64,000 nt of DNA from CAILHX01 sp964511385 (GTDB lineage: Bacteria; Pseudomonadota; Gammaproteobacteria; Burkholderiales; Methylophilaceae): positions 179,034-243,033 of the forward strand of contig CAZEFE010000005.1 in the NCBI GenBank assembly GCA_964511385.1, written 5' to 3'. This document shows, in pieces, positions 8,545 to 16,193 of this stretch. How positions within the stretch are numbered: the stretch's first letter is position 1; each line of letters begins with the position of its first letter. The notes beneath the pieces are model-generated. The model searched no databases. It was not told where the DNA came from and saw nothing but the letters and a program-made list of their open reading frames with translations. A program made the translations under genes and the position numbers.

Positions 8545-10230
8545 TTAAGGCAACGCGCCTCGTTTCATATACACAGCGCCGCCGAGAGCCTCACCGCCGC
8601 CATTCGCAATCAGGCCAACAGTTGAAATCATCCCTTGCGCCTGTGCGCCAACAAAACCACCGACCGCAGAGCCCATGATGGTATTCGGCGAAGCGCAAGA
8701 CCCGGTACCGCCGGAACACCCGCCCGACAGTTGCACATTAAAGCCTCCGGCGGCTCCATTCGCCCCGTAAATTGAGGCTGTCCCGGTACTGCTCGCGCTC
8801 CACGAACCGAACGCCCCGCCATTGCCGGCCACATTGAAGCTGGTAATTTGCAGGCTAGTAAAATCTACCGATGCACTGGCAGAAGTAATGCTGCCACCCA
8901 TAACACCATTCACCGCTGTCGGGAAACTGCCGGGAGCCAGGACATAAGTGCCACTAACACCACCCATCGCCAATCCGGGGCCAGGCGTCCAACTGGCATA
9001 GTTACCCAACTCACCCAGCGTTGTGATATGCGCGGCAGTAATAAAAAGCAAGCCGCCTATTGGCTGAATAGTATCGGTGCTGGTTTGCCCGTTGTAAGTG
9101 CTGGTACTGGATGCTGTATAACCCGAACTCCAGCGCCCCCAAACAACACCTTCTCCAGCATCCACGCCATCACGAACCAGCGTTGCGGCACCCAATTTGA
9201 ATATGGTGGTATTTGTATACATCGGGTCACTGAACGTGCTTTTCCAACCAACCACGTTGCCATCTGTATCCAAGTAGGCGGAAAAATGTTGCTGATCGGT
9301 TACATCAAAGTAATTTTGCCCATACGGCGGACTAGTAACGCCGTTTGAAACATAGGACACCAGCCTTACCGCAGAACCGCCGCTACCAATCGGTGCAAGC
9401 GTTCCAGGGATCGTATCACCACCAATGGTTGAACCACTTGAATCGGTGTTGGTGGTGAAGTTATTGCCCGAGGTATCCTTTATCGGAATAATCGGTGTCT
9501 GCTCTGCCACGGGCCGAGGAGAATTTGTATCAGCCGTTTTTTCTGGTTCTTTTTGTTGCTCTGAGCCCCCACCATTGGGTGCGTTATTGCCCCCCTGCCC
9601 TTGACCACCAGCGCCAGTTCCGGAATTAAAGGGGAAGTTAGGTACGAATCGTGGCTCTTGCCCAGGAGGCGCCAGCGCGGTCTGGCCTGGACCGGTGACA
9701 ATGGTCTTGCCGCCACTGGTCAAGCTGTGGCCGCCAAACAGGGTGCGCACCGCCGTGCCTATCGCATCGTTGTGCCCTACGTCAGCACCAGAACCGCGAA
9801 TACCAATGGTGGAAGTGGCTGTCTGTATCTTGTAGTTGTCTTTGTGTTTCTTGCCAATCAGACCGGTGACAGAGCGCAGGCTGCCTTTGATCAGGGAAAA
9901 CACGCCTTTTTCGCTGCCGTCTTCCTTGCCGTTGAACTGGAAGGTATCTACCTTGAATTGCGTGTCAGGACGCACGGCAAAAAAACCGCCGTCTTCCATC
10001 TTGATCTGGGCAAAACCATTGCCAGAACTGGATACCGTTTCGCCTTCGTCAATCGCACCGCCTTTTTGTGCAAGCCTTGACTTGCCTGCAGTGTCTATCA
10101 CCTGCACTTCGCCATTCACAAACTGGAACTTGCCAGCTACCGCAAACACCGACCCGGAAAAAGTAATGGAAAGTGCCGTGAGCAACGCAACACTTAGAGG
10201 TTTTACGTAGTGAACGGTTGTTTTTATCAT
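8545..10230 (-). CDS. FecR-domain secreted protein with one C-terminal beta-barrel-like module (paralog 2)
   Basis: A 561-residue paralog of the neighbouring gene. The first ~180 residues are nearly identical (signal peptide, FecR domain), and 387 bp of coding DNA match base for base. A G/N/Q/P linker (about 195-255) leads to a single beta module (about 285-561) with VVWGRWS, PIGGLLFITAAHITT, SFPTAVNGV, SASASVDFTSLQ and a terminus VGGFVGAQAQGMISTVGL...LGGAVYMKRGALP. It lacks the first module of paralog 1. There is no lipobox, so if exported it should be soluble or held by a partner rather than lipid-anchored. The start ATG 10230 has AAGGA seven bases upstream and lies 17 bp after the Slam-like gene, so the two are probably co-transcribed. 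The ligand or role is unknown; the FecR domain is normally a sensing or cell-wall-proximal module. Confidence 0.7.
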   Translation of the reverse strand: MIKTTVHYVKPLSVALLTALSITFSGSVFAVAGKFQFVNGEVQVIDTAGKSRLAQKGGAIDEGETVSSSGNGFAQIKMEDGGFFAVRPDTQFKVDTFQFNGKEDGSEKGVFSLIKGSLRSVTGLIGKKHKDNYKIQTATSTIGIRGSGADVGHNDAIGTAVRTLFGGHSLTSGGKTIVTGPGQTALAPPGQEPRFVPNFPFNSGTGAGGQGQGGNNAPNGGGSEQQKEPEKTADTNSPRPVAEQTPIIPIKDTSGNNFTTNTDSSGSTIGGDTIPGTLAPIGSGGSAVRLVSYVSNGVTSPPYGQNYFDVTDQQHFSAYLDTDGNVVGWKSTFSDPMYTNTTIFKLGAATLVRDGVDAGEGVVWGRWSSGYTASSTSTYNGQTSTDTIQPIGGLLFITAAHITTLGELGNYASWTPGPGLAMGGVSGTYVLAPGSFPTAVNGVMGGSITSASASVDFTSLQITSFNVAGNGGAFGSWSASSTGTASIYGANGAAGGFNVQLSGGCSGGTGSCASPNTIMGSAVGGFVGAQAQGMISTVGLIANGGGEALGGAVYMKRGALP

Positions 10231-10247
10231 TTTAAATCCTTGAAACT

Positions 10248-11573
10248 TTAGCGGAAGTCCCAGCGTACCGTCACCGAAGCATCCGTACGGTCGTAATCAT
10301 AAATCACGATATTGGAGTTGTTCTTGCTCCAGGAAACCTGCGGGCGAACCGACCACTGGTCAGCCACCTTCCAATTCAACCCGGCACTGGCATCCAGCAG
10401 CCAGTCTTCGCGGGTATTGAGGAACGCCGCATTAAGCCGGTCATAATCGCCATACTGTACACCTGCGCTGCCGAACACCGCCAAGTCGTCGCGCAAGCTA
10501 TGCTGTGCTGCGACCCGGACACCCCTCAGATCCTTGCTGCCATCTGCGCGAGTGCGATGCTCGGATTCATGCCCGGCATACACAGTGGTTGCGAGCAGCG
10601 TTTTACCTTCCGGATCAAGAGCATACAGCCAACCAATACCAGCAATGGTTTGATCATTATCTTCCGGCTGGGAGCCCACAGGTACATAGCGGGTCAAGTT
10701 GTAAGCGCCGAACAGGCTGATTTGGAACCGTGGATTAACCGTATACTGGTACTGGCCAGTCACGCCAGTGGTGTCGCGATTGGGATCACCAGCAAGATAG
10801 AAGCGGCTTTTTTGCAACGACACGGTAAAGTTATTGTCATCATCGCCGTAGCGCAAACCGGCGTGACCAGCAATGGTGCCATTATGAAACGCAGCAGCAT
10901 CAGGGCTGTTCCGTTTCTTGACATCCGCCCCCACAAAGAGCCTCAAGCTAGGGGTGAGGCTATGAGTATATTCACCGCCACCCGCAACCGCACCGTAGAG
11001 ACTGGAAGTTTCCAGGTTATTCGGAGCCAGGTTCACCTGGATGCCACCCAAGCCAGGAACTGTAATCAGTCCCTGACTGGTAGAGCCGTTCACATTGCTG
11101 TCATGACCAAAAGTCGCTTCTGCGTAGGCGGTCCAGCGATTCGCCTTGGCCGCGCTACGCGCCTCTATCGCATCCAGATATTTTTGCGCGGTATTCTTGG
11201 CGAGCTCGGGAGGATTTTCGCTCAACACGATTTCAAACTGCTCACGCGCCGCGGTATCGCTTTTCAAGGCGAAATAGGCGCGTCCCAAATCCATACGCGC
11301 ACCGGCAAACTTGGGATTGACCGACAACACACGATCAAAAATCAGGATTGCTTTTTCTGGTTGTCCGCTATCCAGCGCAGCAACCGCCAGCAAGTAGTCG
11401 AAATCCTGATCCCCCGCCTGTTCGAATTCGAATGGTGCCAAGGCCGCATAGGCTTCTGCGGGCTTGCCAGCCTCGATCAGGCTCTTGGCGGCCCCCAGGT
11501 CAGCAGAGGCTGCCAACACTGCCTGACTACCCATCAACGCACACATCAGCAAAGCGATTTTTGTCAGTTTCAT
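10248..11573 (-). CDS. TPR plus outer-membrane beta-barrel protein, Slam-like (type XI translocon candidate)
   Basis: A 441-residue exported protein: signal peptide (about 1-21, ending AVLA), an N-terminal periplasmic TPR region (about 25-150, repeats such as PEKAILIFDRVLSVNPKFAG and ARMDLGRAYFAL) and a C-terminal segment (about 160-441) of alternating amphipathic strands and turns (YAEATFGHDSNVNGS, GLRYGDDDNNFTVSLQKSRF, LNWKVADQWSVRPQVSWSK) ending VTVRWDFR. TPR followed by a ~280-residue barrel, ~440-490 in total, is the architecture of Slam (DUF560), which moves surface lipoproteins and some soluble hemophores with small C-terminal barrels across the outer membrane. The two FecR-barrel genes directly downstream would be its substrates. 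The start has AAGGGA upstream. Assignment to Slam is by architecture; a different TPR-porin family is possible. Confidence 0.65.
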   Translation of the reverse strand: MKLTKIALLMCALMGSQAVLAASADLGAAKSLIEAGKPAEAYAALAPFEFEQAGDQDFDYLLAVAALDSGQPEKAILIFDRVLSVNPKFAGARMDLGRAYFALKSDTAAREQFEIVLSENPPELAKNTAQKYLDAIEARSAAKANRWTAYAEATFGHDSNVNGSTSQGLITVPGLGGIQVNLAPNNLETSSLYGAVAGGGEYTHSLTPSLRLFVGADVKKRNSPDAAAFHNGTIAGHAGLRYGDDDNNFTVSLQKSRFYLAGDPNRDTTGVTGQYQYTVNPRFQISLFGAYNLTRYVPVGSQPEDNDQTIAGIGWLYALDPEGKTLLATTVYAGHESEHRTRADGSKDLRGVRVAAQHSLRDDLAVFGSAGVQYGDYDRLNAAFLNTREDWLLDASAGLNWKVADQWSVRPQVSWSKNNSNIVIYDYDRTDASVTVRWDFR

Positions 11574-11636
11574 TTATTGTTCCCTTGAAGCGGTTGATTC
11601 GTAAAGTATTACATTCCCCGTAATCGTAACAGGATT

Positions 11637-13037
11637 TTAAGCAGCAGGTAAGTACCTATTTAGCCTCGCGAGCGCGTCTGGCTTGCCTAAGAGCTGCATG
11701 ACGGCATCAATGGAAGGCGACTGCGCACCGCCCGTAAGCATGACTCTAAGCGGCATGGCGACCTTGGGGAACTTAAACCCGTTGGATTTCACCACTTGCT
11801 CTATGCAGGCATGCAGCGTTTCTTGCGTCCATTCAGACTGTTGTAATTGCGCAACAAGCGCTTGCAGCGGCGCCACCACATCGGCCGTAACATGCTTTTC
11901 CAGCAGTTCCGCCGCCGGCTCAACCGGCTGATAAAAATAGGCTATGGATTCCGCCAGTTCATTCAGAGTTGCCGCCCTGTCCTTGTACAACCCGACCACT
12001 CCCGCAAGATCGGCGCCACCGCGGATTGAAATACCAAGAGCCGCAAGCCGCTTTTCGATATCTGCGGCCAATTCGGCATTGTCAGATTGCTTGATGTAGT
12101 GCGCGTTCAGCCAATTCAGTTTTTCGGTGTTGAATTGCGCAGCAGATGGGGTGATATGGTCAAGATCAAACCATTCACAGAATTGCTCCATGCTGAAGAT
12201 TTCATCATCGCCATGGCTCCAGCCCAGGCGCGCCAGGTAGTTGAGCACCGCCTGCGGCAGATAACCATCCTCGTCATATTGCATCACGCTCACAGCGCCA
12301 TGGCGCTTGGACAGTTTCTGCCCGTCATCCCCCAGAATCATGGACAGGTGGGCATATTGTGGAATGGTCGCACCCAGCGCGTGCAGCAAATTGATCTGGC
12401 GCGGCGTGTTGTTGACGTGGTCATCTCCGCGGATCACCTGGGTGATGCCCATGTCATGGTCATCCACCACCACGCAGAAATTATAGGTGGGCGTGCCATC
12501 GGCACGGGCGATAATCAGGTCGTCCAGCTCCTGGTTGGAAATCGCAATACGGCCCTTGACCAGGTCGTCCCAGGCAACAACGCCGTCAGTCGGGTTTTTG
12601 AAGCGGATCACCGGCGGCACGCCTGCCGGCGGCTCTGGCAGCACCTTCCCCGGCTCCGGCCTCCAGCGGCCGTCATAACGCGGCTTCAGGTTGGCCGCCA
12701 TCTGGCTTTCGCGCATGGCATCCAATTCTTCGCGACTACAGTAACAACGATAAGCTTTGCCTTCGTCCAGCAGTTTCTGGATGACTTCTTTATAACGCTC
12801 CATGCGCTGCATCTGGTAGAACGGGCCTTCGTCGTAATCCAGCCCCAGCCATTGCATGCCATCCAGGATGGCCTGTACGGCCTCGGGTGTAGAACGTTCC
12901 ACATCGGTGTCTTCAATCCGCAGGATGAATGTGCCGCCGTGTTTGCGGGCATACGCCCATGAAAACAGTGCGGTGCGTGCGCCGCCAATATGGAGAAAAC
13001 CGGTAGGGCTAGGAGCAAATCGGGTGCGGACGGTCAT
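11637..13037 (-). CDS. gltX: Glutamyl-tRNA synthetase
   Basis: A 466-residue class I aminoacyl-tRNA synthetase charging tRNA-Glu. The start MTVRTRFAPSPTGFLHIGGARTA has the HIGH-class signature (HIGG), and the KMSKS-class loop reads KLSKRHG. A Cys pair in the Zn-like region is visible as YRCYCSR. I chose ATG 13037 because the FAPSPTG box normally begins within ten residues of the start; an upstream in-frame ATG adds seven unconserved residues. The gene lies immediately downstream of the terminator that originally followed tRNA-Val, so the tRNA-Val island sits just upstream of its promoter region. No defect is seen. Confidence 0.97.
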   Translation of the reverse strand: MTVRTRFAPSPTGFLHIGGARTALFSWAYARKHGGTFILRIEDTDVERSTPEAVQAILDGMQWLGLDYDEGPFYQMQRMERYKEVIQKLLDEGKAYRCYCSREELDAMRESQMAANLKPRYDGRWRPEPGKVLPEPPAGVPPVIRFKNPTDGVVAWDDLVKGRIAISNQELDDLIIARADGTPTYNFCVVVDDHDMGITQVIRGDDHVNNTPRQINLLHALGATIPQYAHLSMILGDDGQKLSKRHGAVSVMQYDEDGYLPQAVLNYLARLGWSHGDDEIFSMEQFCEWFDLDHITPSAAQFNTEKLNWLNAHYIKQSDNAELAADIEKRLAALGISIRGGADLAGVVGLYKDRAATLNELAESIAYFYQPVEPAAELLEKHVTADVVAPLQALVAQLQQSEWTQETLHACIEQVVKSNGFKFPKVAMPLRVMLTGGAQSPSIDAVMQLLGKPDALARLNRYLPAA

Positions 13038-13055
13038 GAAAGTCTTTCGCAAAAA

Positions 13056-13081
13056 CAAAAACCGGCATAGGCCGGTTTTTG
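13056..13081 (-). terminator. Terminator originally following tRNA-Val
   Basis: An 11-bp stem CAAAAACCGGC / GCCGGTTTTTG (13056-13066 and 13071-13081) with loop ATAG. It sits between the chromosomal-end tRNA-Val 3' fragment and gltX, so it is probably the native tRNA-Val terminator, now separated from the intact gene by the inserted elements. Confidence 0.75.
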
Positions 13082-13091
13082 TAATATGTTT

Positions 13092-13136
13092 TGGTGGGCG
13101 ATACTGGGATCGAACCAGTGACCCCTGCCGTGTGAA
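13092..13136 (-). repeat. Attachment site copy 1 (tRNA-Val 3' fragment)
   Basis: 45 bp identical, except one base, to the 3' half of tRNA-Val at 20400-20444, running from the CCA end to the anticodon loop. It marks the gltX-side junction of the integrated DNA. The differing base (A for G in the GGGCG(G/A)TACTGG block) would turn a G-C acceptor pair into a wobble. Confidence 0.9.
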
Positions 13137-13190
13137 TGTTAAAAAGGGGCCTAGTAATTACGCGGCTAGCAGCAATTTTAGCATAATTAT

Positions 13191-13208
13191 GGGGACAAAA
13201 CGGGGACA
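13191..13208 (+). repeat. Arm-type repeat pair of element A, left
   Basis: GGGGACAAAACGGGGACA: two GGGGACA heptamers spaced 11 bp start-to-start, next to the left attachment site. The same 18-mer recurs at 14492-14509 near the other end of element A. The geometry suits integrase arm-binding sites. Confidence 0.55.
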
Positions 13209-13217
13209 GCCTATCCC

Positions 13218-13649
13218 TTAAGCCACGCCAAGTTTATTAAAAATGGTTACCTCATGTTGCTGCATCCTTTCTACAAGCTCATCCGCCGTTGGATTGTAGT
13301 ATCTGGCCAGAGTATTGAGATCCCGCCAGCCGCCGACCTTGGCCAACTGGCGGATATCGTAGACTTTGGCCAGTCTACTTGTGGCCTCATGCCTCAGGTC
13401 GTGGAAGTGCAGGTTGGCCAGCATCCTGGCCAGGGGCGTTTCGTCGACATCCCTGCATTCCACCTCGTAGGATTTTCGCGCACGCTCTACGGCGCGCGTA
13501 AAGGCCTTTTTTACCGCATCTGCGGTGGTAGGGAATACCTTACCTCCGATGTCACGCGGCAAAGCCTCCAGTATCTCCAGGGCGCGTTTTGAGAGAGGGA
13601 CATCCCGGCTGACGGGTGCATCTTCCCCCTTGCCGATTTTGGTACCCGA
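13218..13649 (-). pseudogene. Tyrosine integrase remnant, C-terminal catalytic part only
   Basis: Encodes about 143 residues starting SGTKIGKGEDAPVSRDV and continuing through LPRDIGGKVFPTTADAVKK, the catalytic HDLRHEATSRL block and the active-site region LARYYNPTADELVER. It is clearly homologous to the C-terminal third of the intact integrase at 14755-15864 (for example DIGGKxFPTTADAVKKxFxRAV is shared). The arm-binding N-terminus, core-binding domain and box I arginine are gone. An in-frame TAG (13650-13652) separates it from the preceding winged-helix gene, which reads in the same frame, so a deletion appears to have fused the two genes. An ATG at 13562 could give a 114-residue product, but it would lack the first catalytic arginine and is unlikely to be functional. 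Confidence 0.85.
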
Positions 13650-13949
13650 CTAATCAAGGTATGGTTCCCGGTAGATATTTGAAACCCACTCCCAGGTCCC
13701 ATCCTCTTTTCTGATCCTGGAGCGGCGCAGGTATCTAGATCGCTCCAAGTCCCTTAAAATTCTGGCCATTCTCAGTTCCCCAAGGTCAAACTGTTCCCTC
13801 AACCAAGTTACGCTTAGAGCCCAACTGGGCGGCAGTGAGAGCAGAAAAACCAACATCCCCTTACTGTCCAGAGGGATCGACTTGTCCTGGAGCATCGATC
13901 TCGGCAAAACCTCATAAGGTGAGCTCGGCGGGGTTTTTATAATGCTCAC
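13650..13949 (-). CDS. Winged-helix DNA-binding protein of element A
   Basis: A 99-residue protein with the pattern PRSMLQDKSIPLDSKGMLVFLLSLPPSWALSVTWLREQF followed by LRMARILRDLERSRYLRRSRI, resembling the helix-turn-helix proteins often found in phage and plasmid replication modules (a DnaD/replication-initiator-like N-terminus). It starts with GTG at 13949, overlapping the AlpA-like gene stop by four bases (GTGA). The C-terminus ends at a TAG directly followed, in frame, by integrase remnant sequence, so the natural C-terminus may be lost. Its role is probably regulation or replication of the element; the exact function is unknown. Confidence 0.5.
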   Translation of the reverse strand: MSIIKTPPSSPYEVLPRSMLQDKSIPLDSKGMLVFLLSLPPSWALSVTWLREQFDLGELRMARILRDLERSRYLRRSRIRKEDGTWEWVSNIYREPYLD

Positions 13950-14260
13950 GCCACACCCCCTAGCATTTCCATTTTCCTAGGCCTGCCACGGCTACGCTTG
14001 GCCGGTGCGGGCGGCATTTCTGAAGAATTCAGAAACGGCTGGACGTGACAGATGGTGGTCGTGCCAGTTTGAAACTGTCTAACCCATCCCTTCACAAAGT
14101 CGGGATCCCAGAGCAGTCTGCTTGATCCCGGCAGGCGGATCGGGGGAGGTACCGCTCCAGGATTCCTCCGGAGGTCGCTGTAGAGCGATGTCTTATGTTT
14201 CTTTAGAAAGCTGGCCAGTTCGTCGACGCCCCAGAGAGTCGACTGAATGTTTTCATTCAT
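13946..14260 (-). CDS. AlpA-like DNA-binding protein with AT-hook-like tail (element A)
   Basis: A 104-residue protein. Residues ~8-60 form a winged helix-turn-helix of the AlpA/excisionase kind (LWGVDELASFLKKHKTSLYSDLRRNP, then LPGSSRLLWDPDFVKGWVRQF). The tail has KRSRGRPRKME, an AT-hook-like RGRP core. It is a divergent paralog of the element B protein at 19581-19904, which has the same layout. AlpA-like proteins commonly act as excision directionality factors or activators for tRNA-targeted islands. The start ATG 14260 is followed closely by the GTGA overlap with the winged-helix gene, implying one small operon. Function inferred from fold and context. Confidence 0.65.
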   Translation of the reverse strand: MNENIQSTLWGVDELASFLKKHKTSLYSDLRRNPGAVPPPIRLPGSSRLLWDPDFVKGWVRQFQTGTTTICHVQPFLNSSEMPPAPAKRSRGRPRKMEMLGGVA

Positions 14261-14457
14261 GATTCCTCCAACAGATTCAGTTGGAGCTTGGCTGGCGAGG
14301 CCAGTGCGCCGCTGCCTGACGATGGCGGCGCCCTTAACGATGGATCCGTAATCAGCAAATCCCCTGCAGCTCGATATTTGGGGAAGTGCATCGATGCTTA
14401 ACTTTTTACGCGTCTAGCTAACGCACGCCAATAATAATATACAAAACAATGATGTAG

Positions 14458-14485
14458 GGTGAGAATGTGAAAATAGTTTCTCACC
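14458..14485. promoter_or_regulatory. Inverted repeat upstream of the element A operon
   Basis: GGTGAGAA (14458-14465) and TTCTCACC (14478-14485) form an 8-bp inverted repeat about 200 bp upstream of the AlpA-like gene, in the gene-free 14261-14490 stretch. It could be an operator; nothing else is recognisable there. Confidence 0.35.
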
Positions 14486-14491
14486 TTTCAC

Positions 14492-14509
14492 GGGGACAAA
14501 ACGGGGACA
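14492..14509 (+). repeat. Arm-type repeat pair of element A, right
   Basis: A second exact copy of GGGGACAAAACGGGGACA, 50 bp inside the element A/B junction. It brackets element A together with 13191-13208. Confidence 0.55.
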
Positions 14510-14558
14510 CTTGGGGAGAAATTTAGTGCTAAACCATGCTAAATGCTGCTAGATTCTG

Positions 14559-14648
14559 CAAAAGAAAAAACCGGCTAAGTGCCGGTTTATCTTAGTGTAT
14601 TTCTGGTGGGCGATACTGGGATCGAACCAGTGACCCCTGCCGTGTGAA
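14559..14648 (-). repeat. Attachment site copy 2 (tRNA-Val 3' fragment plus terminator), A/B junction
   Basis: The 45-bp tRNA-Val 3' fragment (14604-14648), identical to copy 1, preceded on its low-coordinate side by a terminator-like hairpin (AAACCGGC-TAAGT-GCCGGTTT, 14568-14588). The whole ~90-bp block repeats at 20353-20444. This is the junction between the two tandem elements. Confidence 0.88.
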
Positions 14649-14712
14649 TCCTGTAGATTAAACCCTTGAAAATAAGTAGTGACGCGGGTTTTTGAATTTG
14701 TGTATTATTTAT

Positions 14713-14730
14713 CAGCACAAAATCAGCACG
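14713..14730 (+). repeat. Arm-type repeat pair of element B, left
   Basis: CAGCACAAAATCAGCACG: heptamers CAGCACA/CAGCACG spaced 11 bp, just upstream of the integrase start. It matches the pair at 20298-20315 near the other end of element B. Confidence 0.55.
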
Positions 14731-14754
14731 CGCTGTTTTTTTAAGGGGATGGCG

Positions 14755-15864
14755 ATGGCAACAATCAGGCAAACAGTTCATGGTACTTGGCAGGCTCAAA
14801 TACGTCGCAAAGGGTATCCCTCCCAGACTCGCACGTTCGATAAAAAAACTGACGCGGAAATCTGGGCTCGTGATGTTGAGCGTGACATAGATCGCGGTGA
14901 ATTTAAAGATAGGCGCACCGCGACTAACACTACACTCAAGCAAATCCTTGAGCACTACCGAGACAACAACCTGGAGAAGAACAAAGGGAAGGATGTTGAC
15001 CTGGTGCGACTTAACATCCTTTTGGATTCGGATTTGGCTAAATACGGCATGGCGGCGCTTGGGCATGATGTGATCGAGGCCTGGTGCAATCGCTACACCA
15101 AGGAAAACAAGGTCAAAGGATCGACAATCAATCGCTATCTCAACCTTCTGTCCGCCGCCATCAATGTTGGCATCAAGAAAAAGCGGCTCAATATTGATAA
15201 CCCAGTGAAACTTGTCGAGCGCCCTCCTGAGCCGGAGCACCGAGATCGTCGCTTGTTTGGCGAGGAAGAGCGGCGTCTTCTTGAAGCTTTGGCAGTTACT
15301 GAGCGCGAAGGTGGGCGTTTTACCGGCCCGCAAAATATCTGGCTACGGCCATTGGCTGAGTTTGCCCTGGAAACTGCCATGCGCCGATCAGAACTGCTTG
15401 GGCTTGAATGGCAGTATGTGGATAAGGCCAGGGGCATCGCGCACATACCCGACACAAAAATAGGCAAAGGGGAAGAGGCACCAGTCAGCCGTGATGTGCC
15501 ACTTTCGAAACGCGCACTAGAGCTTTTAGAGGCGTTGCCACGTGATATTGGGGGTAAGATATTCCCAACCACCGCCGATGCGGTTAAAAAGGGTTTTAGC
15601 CGTGCCGTTGACCGCGCTAGGAAGGTCTACGAGACCGAGTGCAAAAAAGCCAATGAGACGCCGCTTGCGAAAATGCTTGTTGATCTGCATTTTCACGACC
15701 TACGACACGAGGCTACCAGCCGACTGGCAAAGGTCTATGACATTCGCCAGTTGGCCAAGGTTGGAGGATGGCGGGATTTGAATACGTTAGCCAGGTATTA
15801 CAACCCAACTGCTGATGAGTTGGTGGAGCGACTACGAAAACACGAAAGCAGTCGATTAGGTTAA
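14755..15864 (+). CDS. int: Tyrosine recombinase integrase of element B
   Basis: A 369-residue site-specific recombinase expected to insert and excise the element at the tRNA-Val 3' end. The N-terminal arm-binding domain (about 1-55: TIRQTVHGTWQAQIRRKGYP, TRTFDKKTDAEIWARDVERD) is followed by a SAM-like core-binding domain (about 60-160) and the catalytic domain (about 185-369) with box I ETAMRRSELLGLEW, a beta-hairpin lysine in DTKIGKG, HDLRHEATSRL, GGWRDL and the nucleophile region ARYYNP. I prefer ATG 14755, which has AAGGGG six bases upstream; ATG 14749 overlaps that site. All catalytic motifs are present. It is the full-length relative of the remnant at 13218-13649. Confidence 0.93.
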   Translation: MATIRQTVHGTWQAQIRRKGYPSQTRTFDKKTDAEIWARDVERDIDRGEFKDRRTATNTTLKQILEHYRDNNLEKNKGKDVDLVRLNILLDSDLAKYGMAALGHDVIEAWCNRYTKENKVKGSTINRYLNLLSAAINVGIKKKRLNIDNPVKLVERPPEPEHRDRRLFGEEERRLLEALAVTEREGGRFTGPQNIWLRPLAEFALETAMRRSELLGLEWQYVDKARGIAHIPDTKIGKGEEAPVSRDVPLSKRALELLEALPRDIGGKIFPTTADAVKKGFSRAVDRARKVYETECKKANETPLAKMLVDLHFHDLRHEATSRLAKVYDIRQLAKVGGWRDLNTLARYYNPTADELVERLRKHESSRLG

Positions 15865-16193
15865 GCGTGAGCGTGGTTCTCCGGCTCAACGGATAATCGC
15901 ATGCCCACGGATTTTAGCACCGCAAGCAAGGTTTTGAGGGTGGGATTGCCCTTGGGGGATAGTGATCGGTAAAGTGCTTCCCGGCTGATCCCCGCCTGCG
16001 AAGCAACGGCACCAAGACCACCATAGGCTTCTGCAACCGCACGCAAGGCAAGCAGCCCTGCTGCCCTATTGTCGGGGTCGTCCAGTTCTTCCATTGCGGC
16101 CTTAAGGTAAGCAATGGCAAGTTCGCGATCCGCTCGCAGCTCCTCGATTTCGGCCTCATGATGAGAGACCGATGCTCTATCTAGATTTTTCAT
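15861..16193 (-). CDS. Antitoxin, HigA-like helix-turn-helix protein
   Basis: A 110-residue protein beginning MKNLDRASVSHHEAEIEEL, with a C-terminal helix-turn-helix (AVASQAGISREALYRSLSPKGNPTLKTLLAVLKSVGMRL). This is the pattern of the 'addiction module antidote' family paired with RelE/Gp49-like killers. The start at ATG 16193 overlaps the toxin stop by four bases (ATGA), so toxin is translated first, as in higBA-type modules. It should bind and neutralise the toxin and repress the shared promoter. Its 3' end overlaps the integrase stop by four bases, convergently. Probably stabilises element B. Confidence 0.85.
   Translation of the reverse strand: MKNLDRASVSHHEAEIEELRADRELAIAYLKAAMEELDDPDNRAAGLLALRAVAEAYGGLGAVASQAGISREALYRSLSPKGNPTLKTLLAVLKSVGMRLSVEPENHAHA

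Noticed and set aside
13056..13081. Hairpin read as part of a gltX leader or T-box-like regulator
   Set aside because: It is a simple stem with T-run placed right after the tRNA-Val 3' fragment, which a tRNA terminator explains better.
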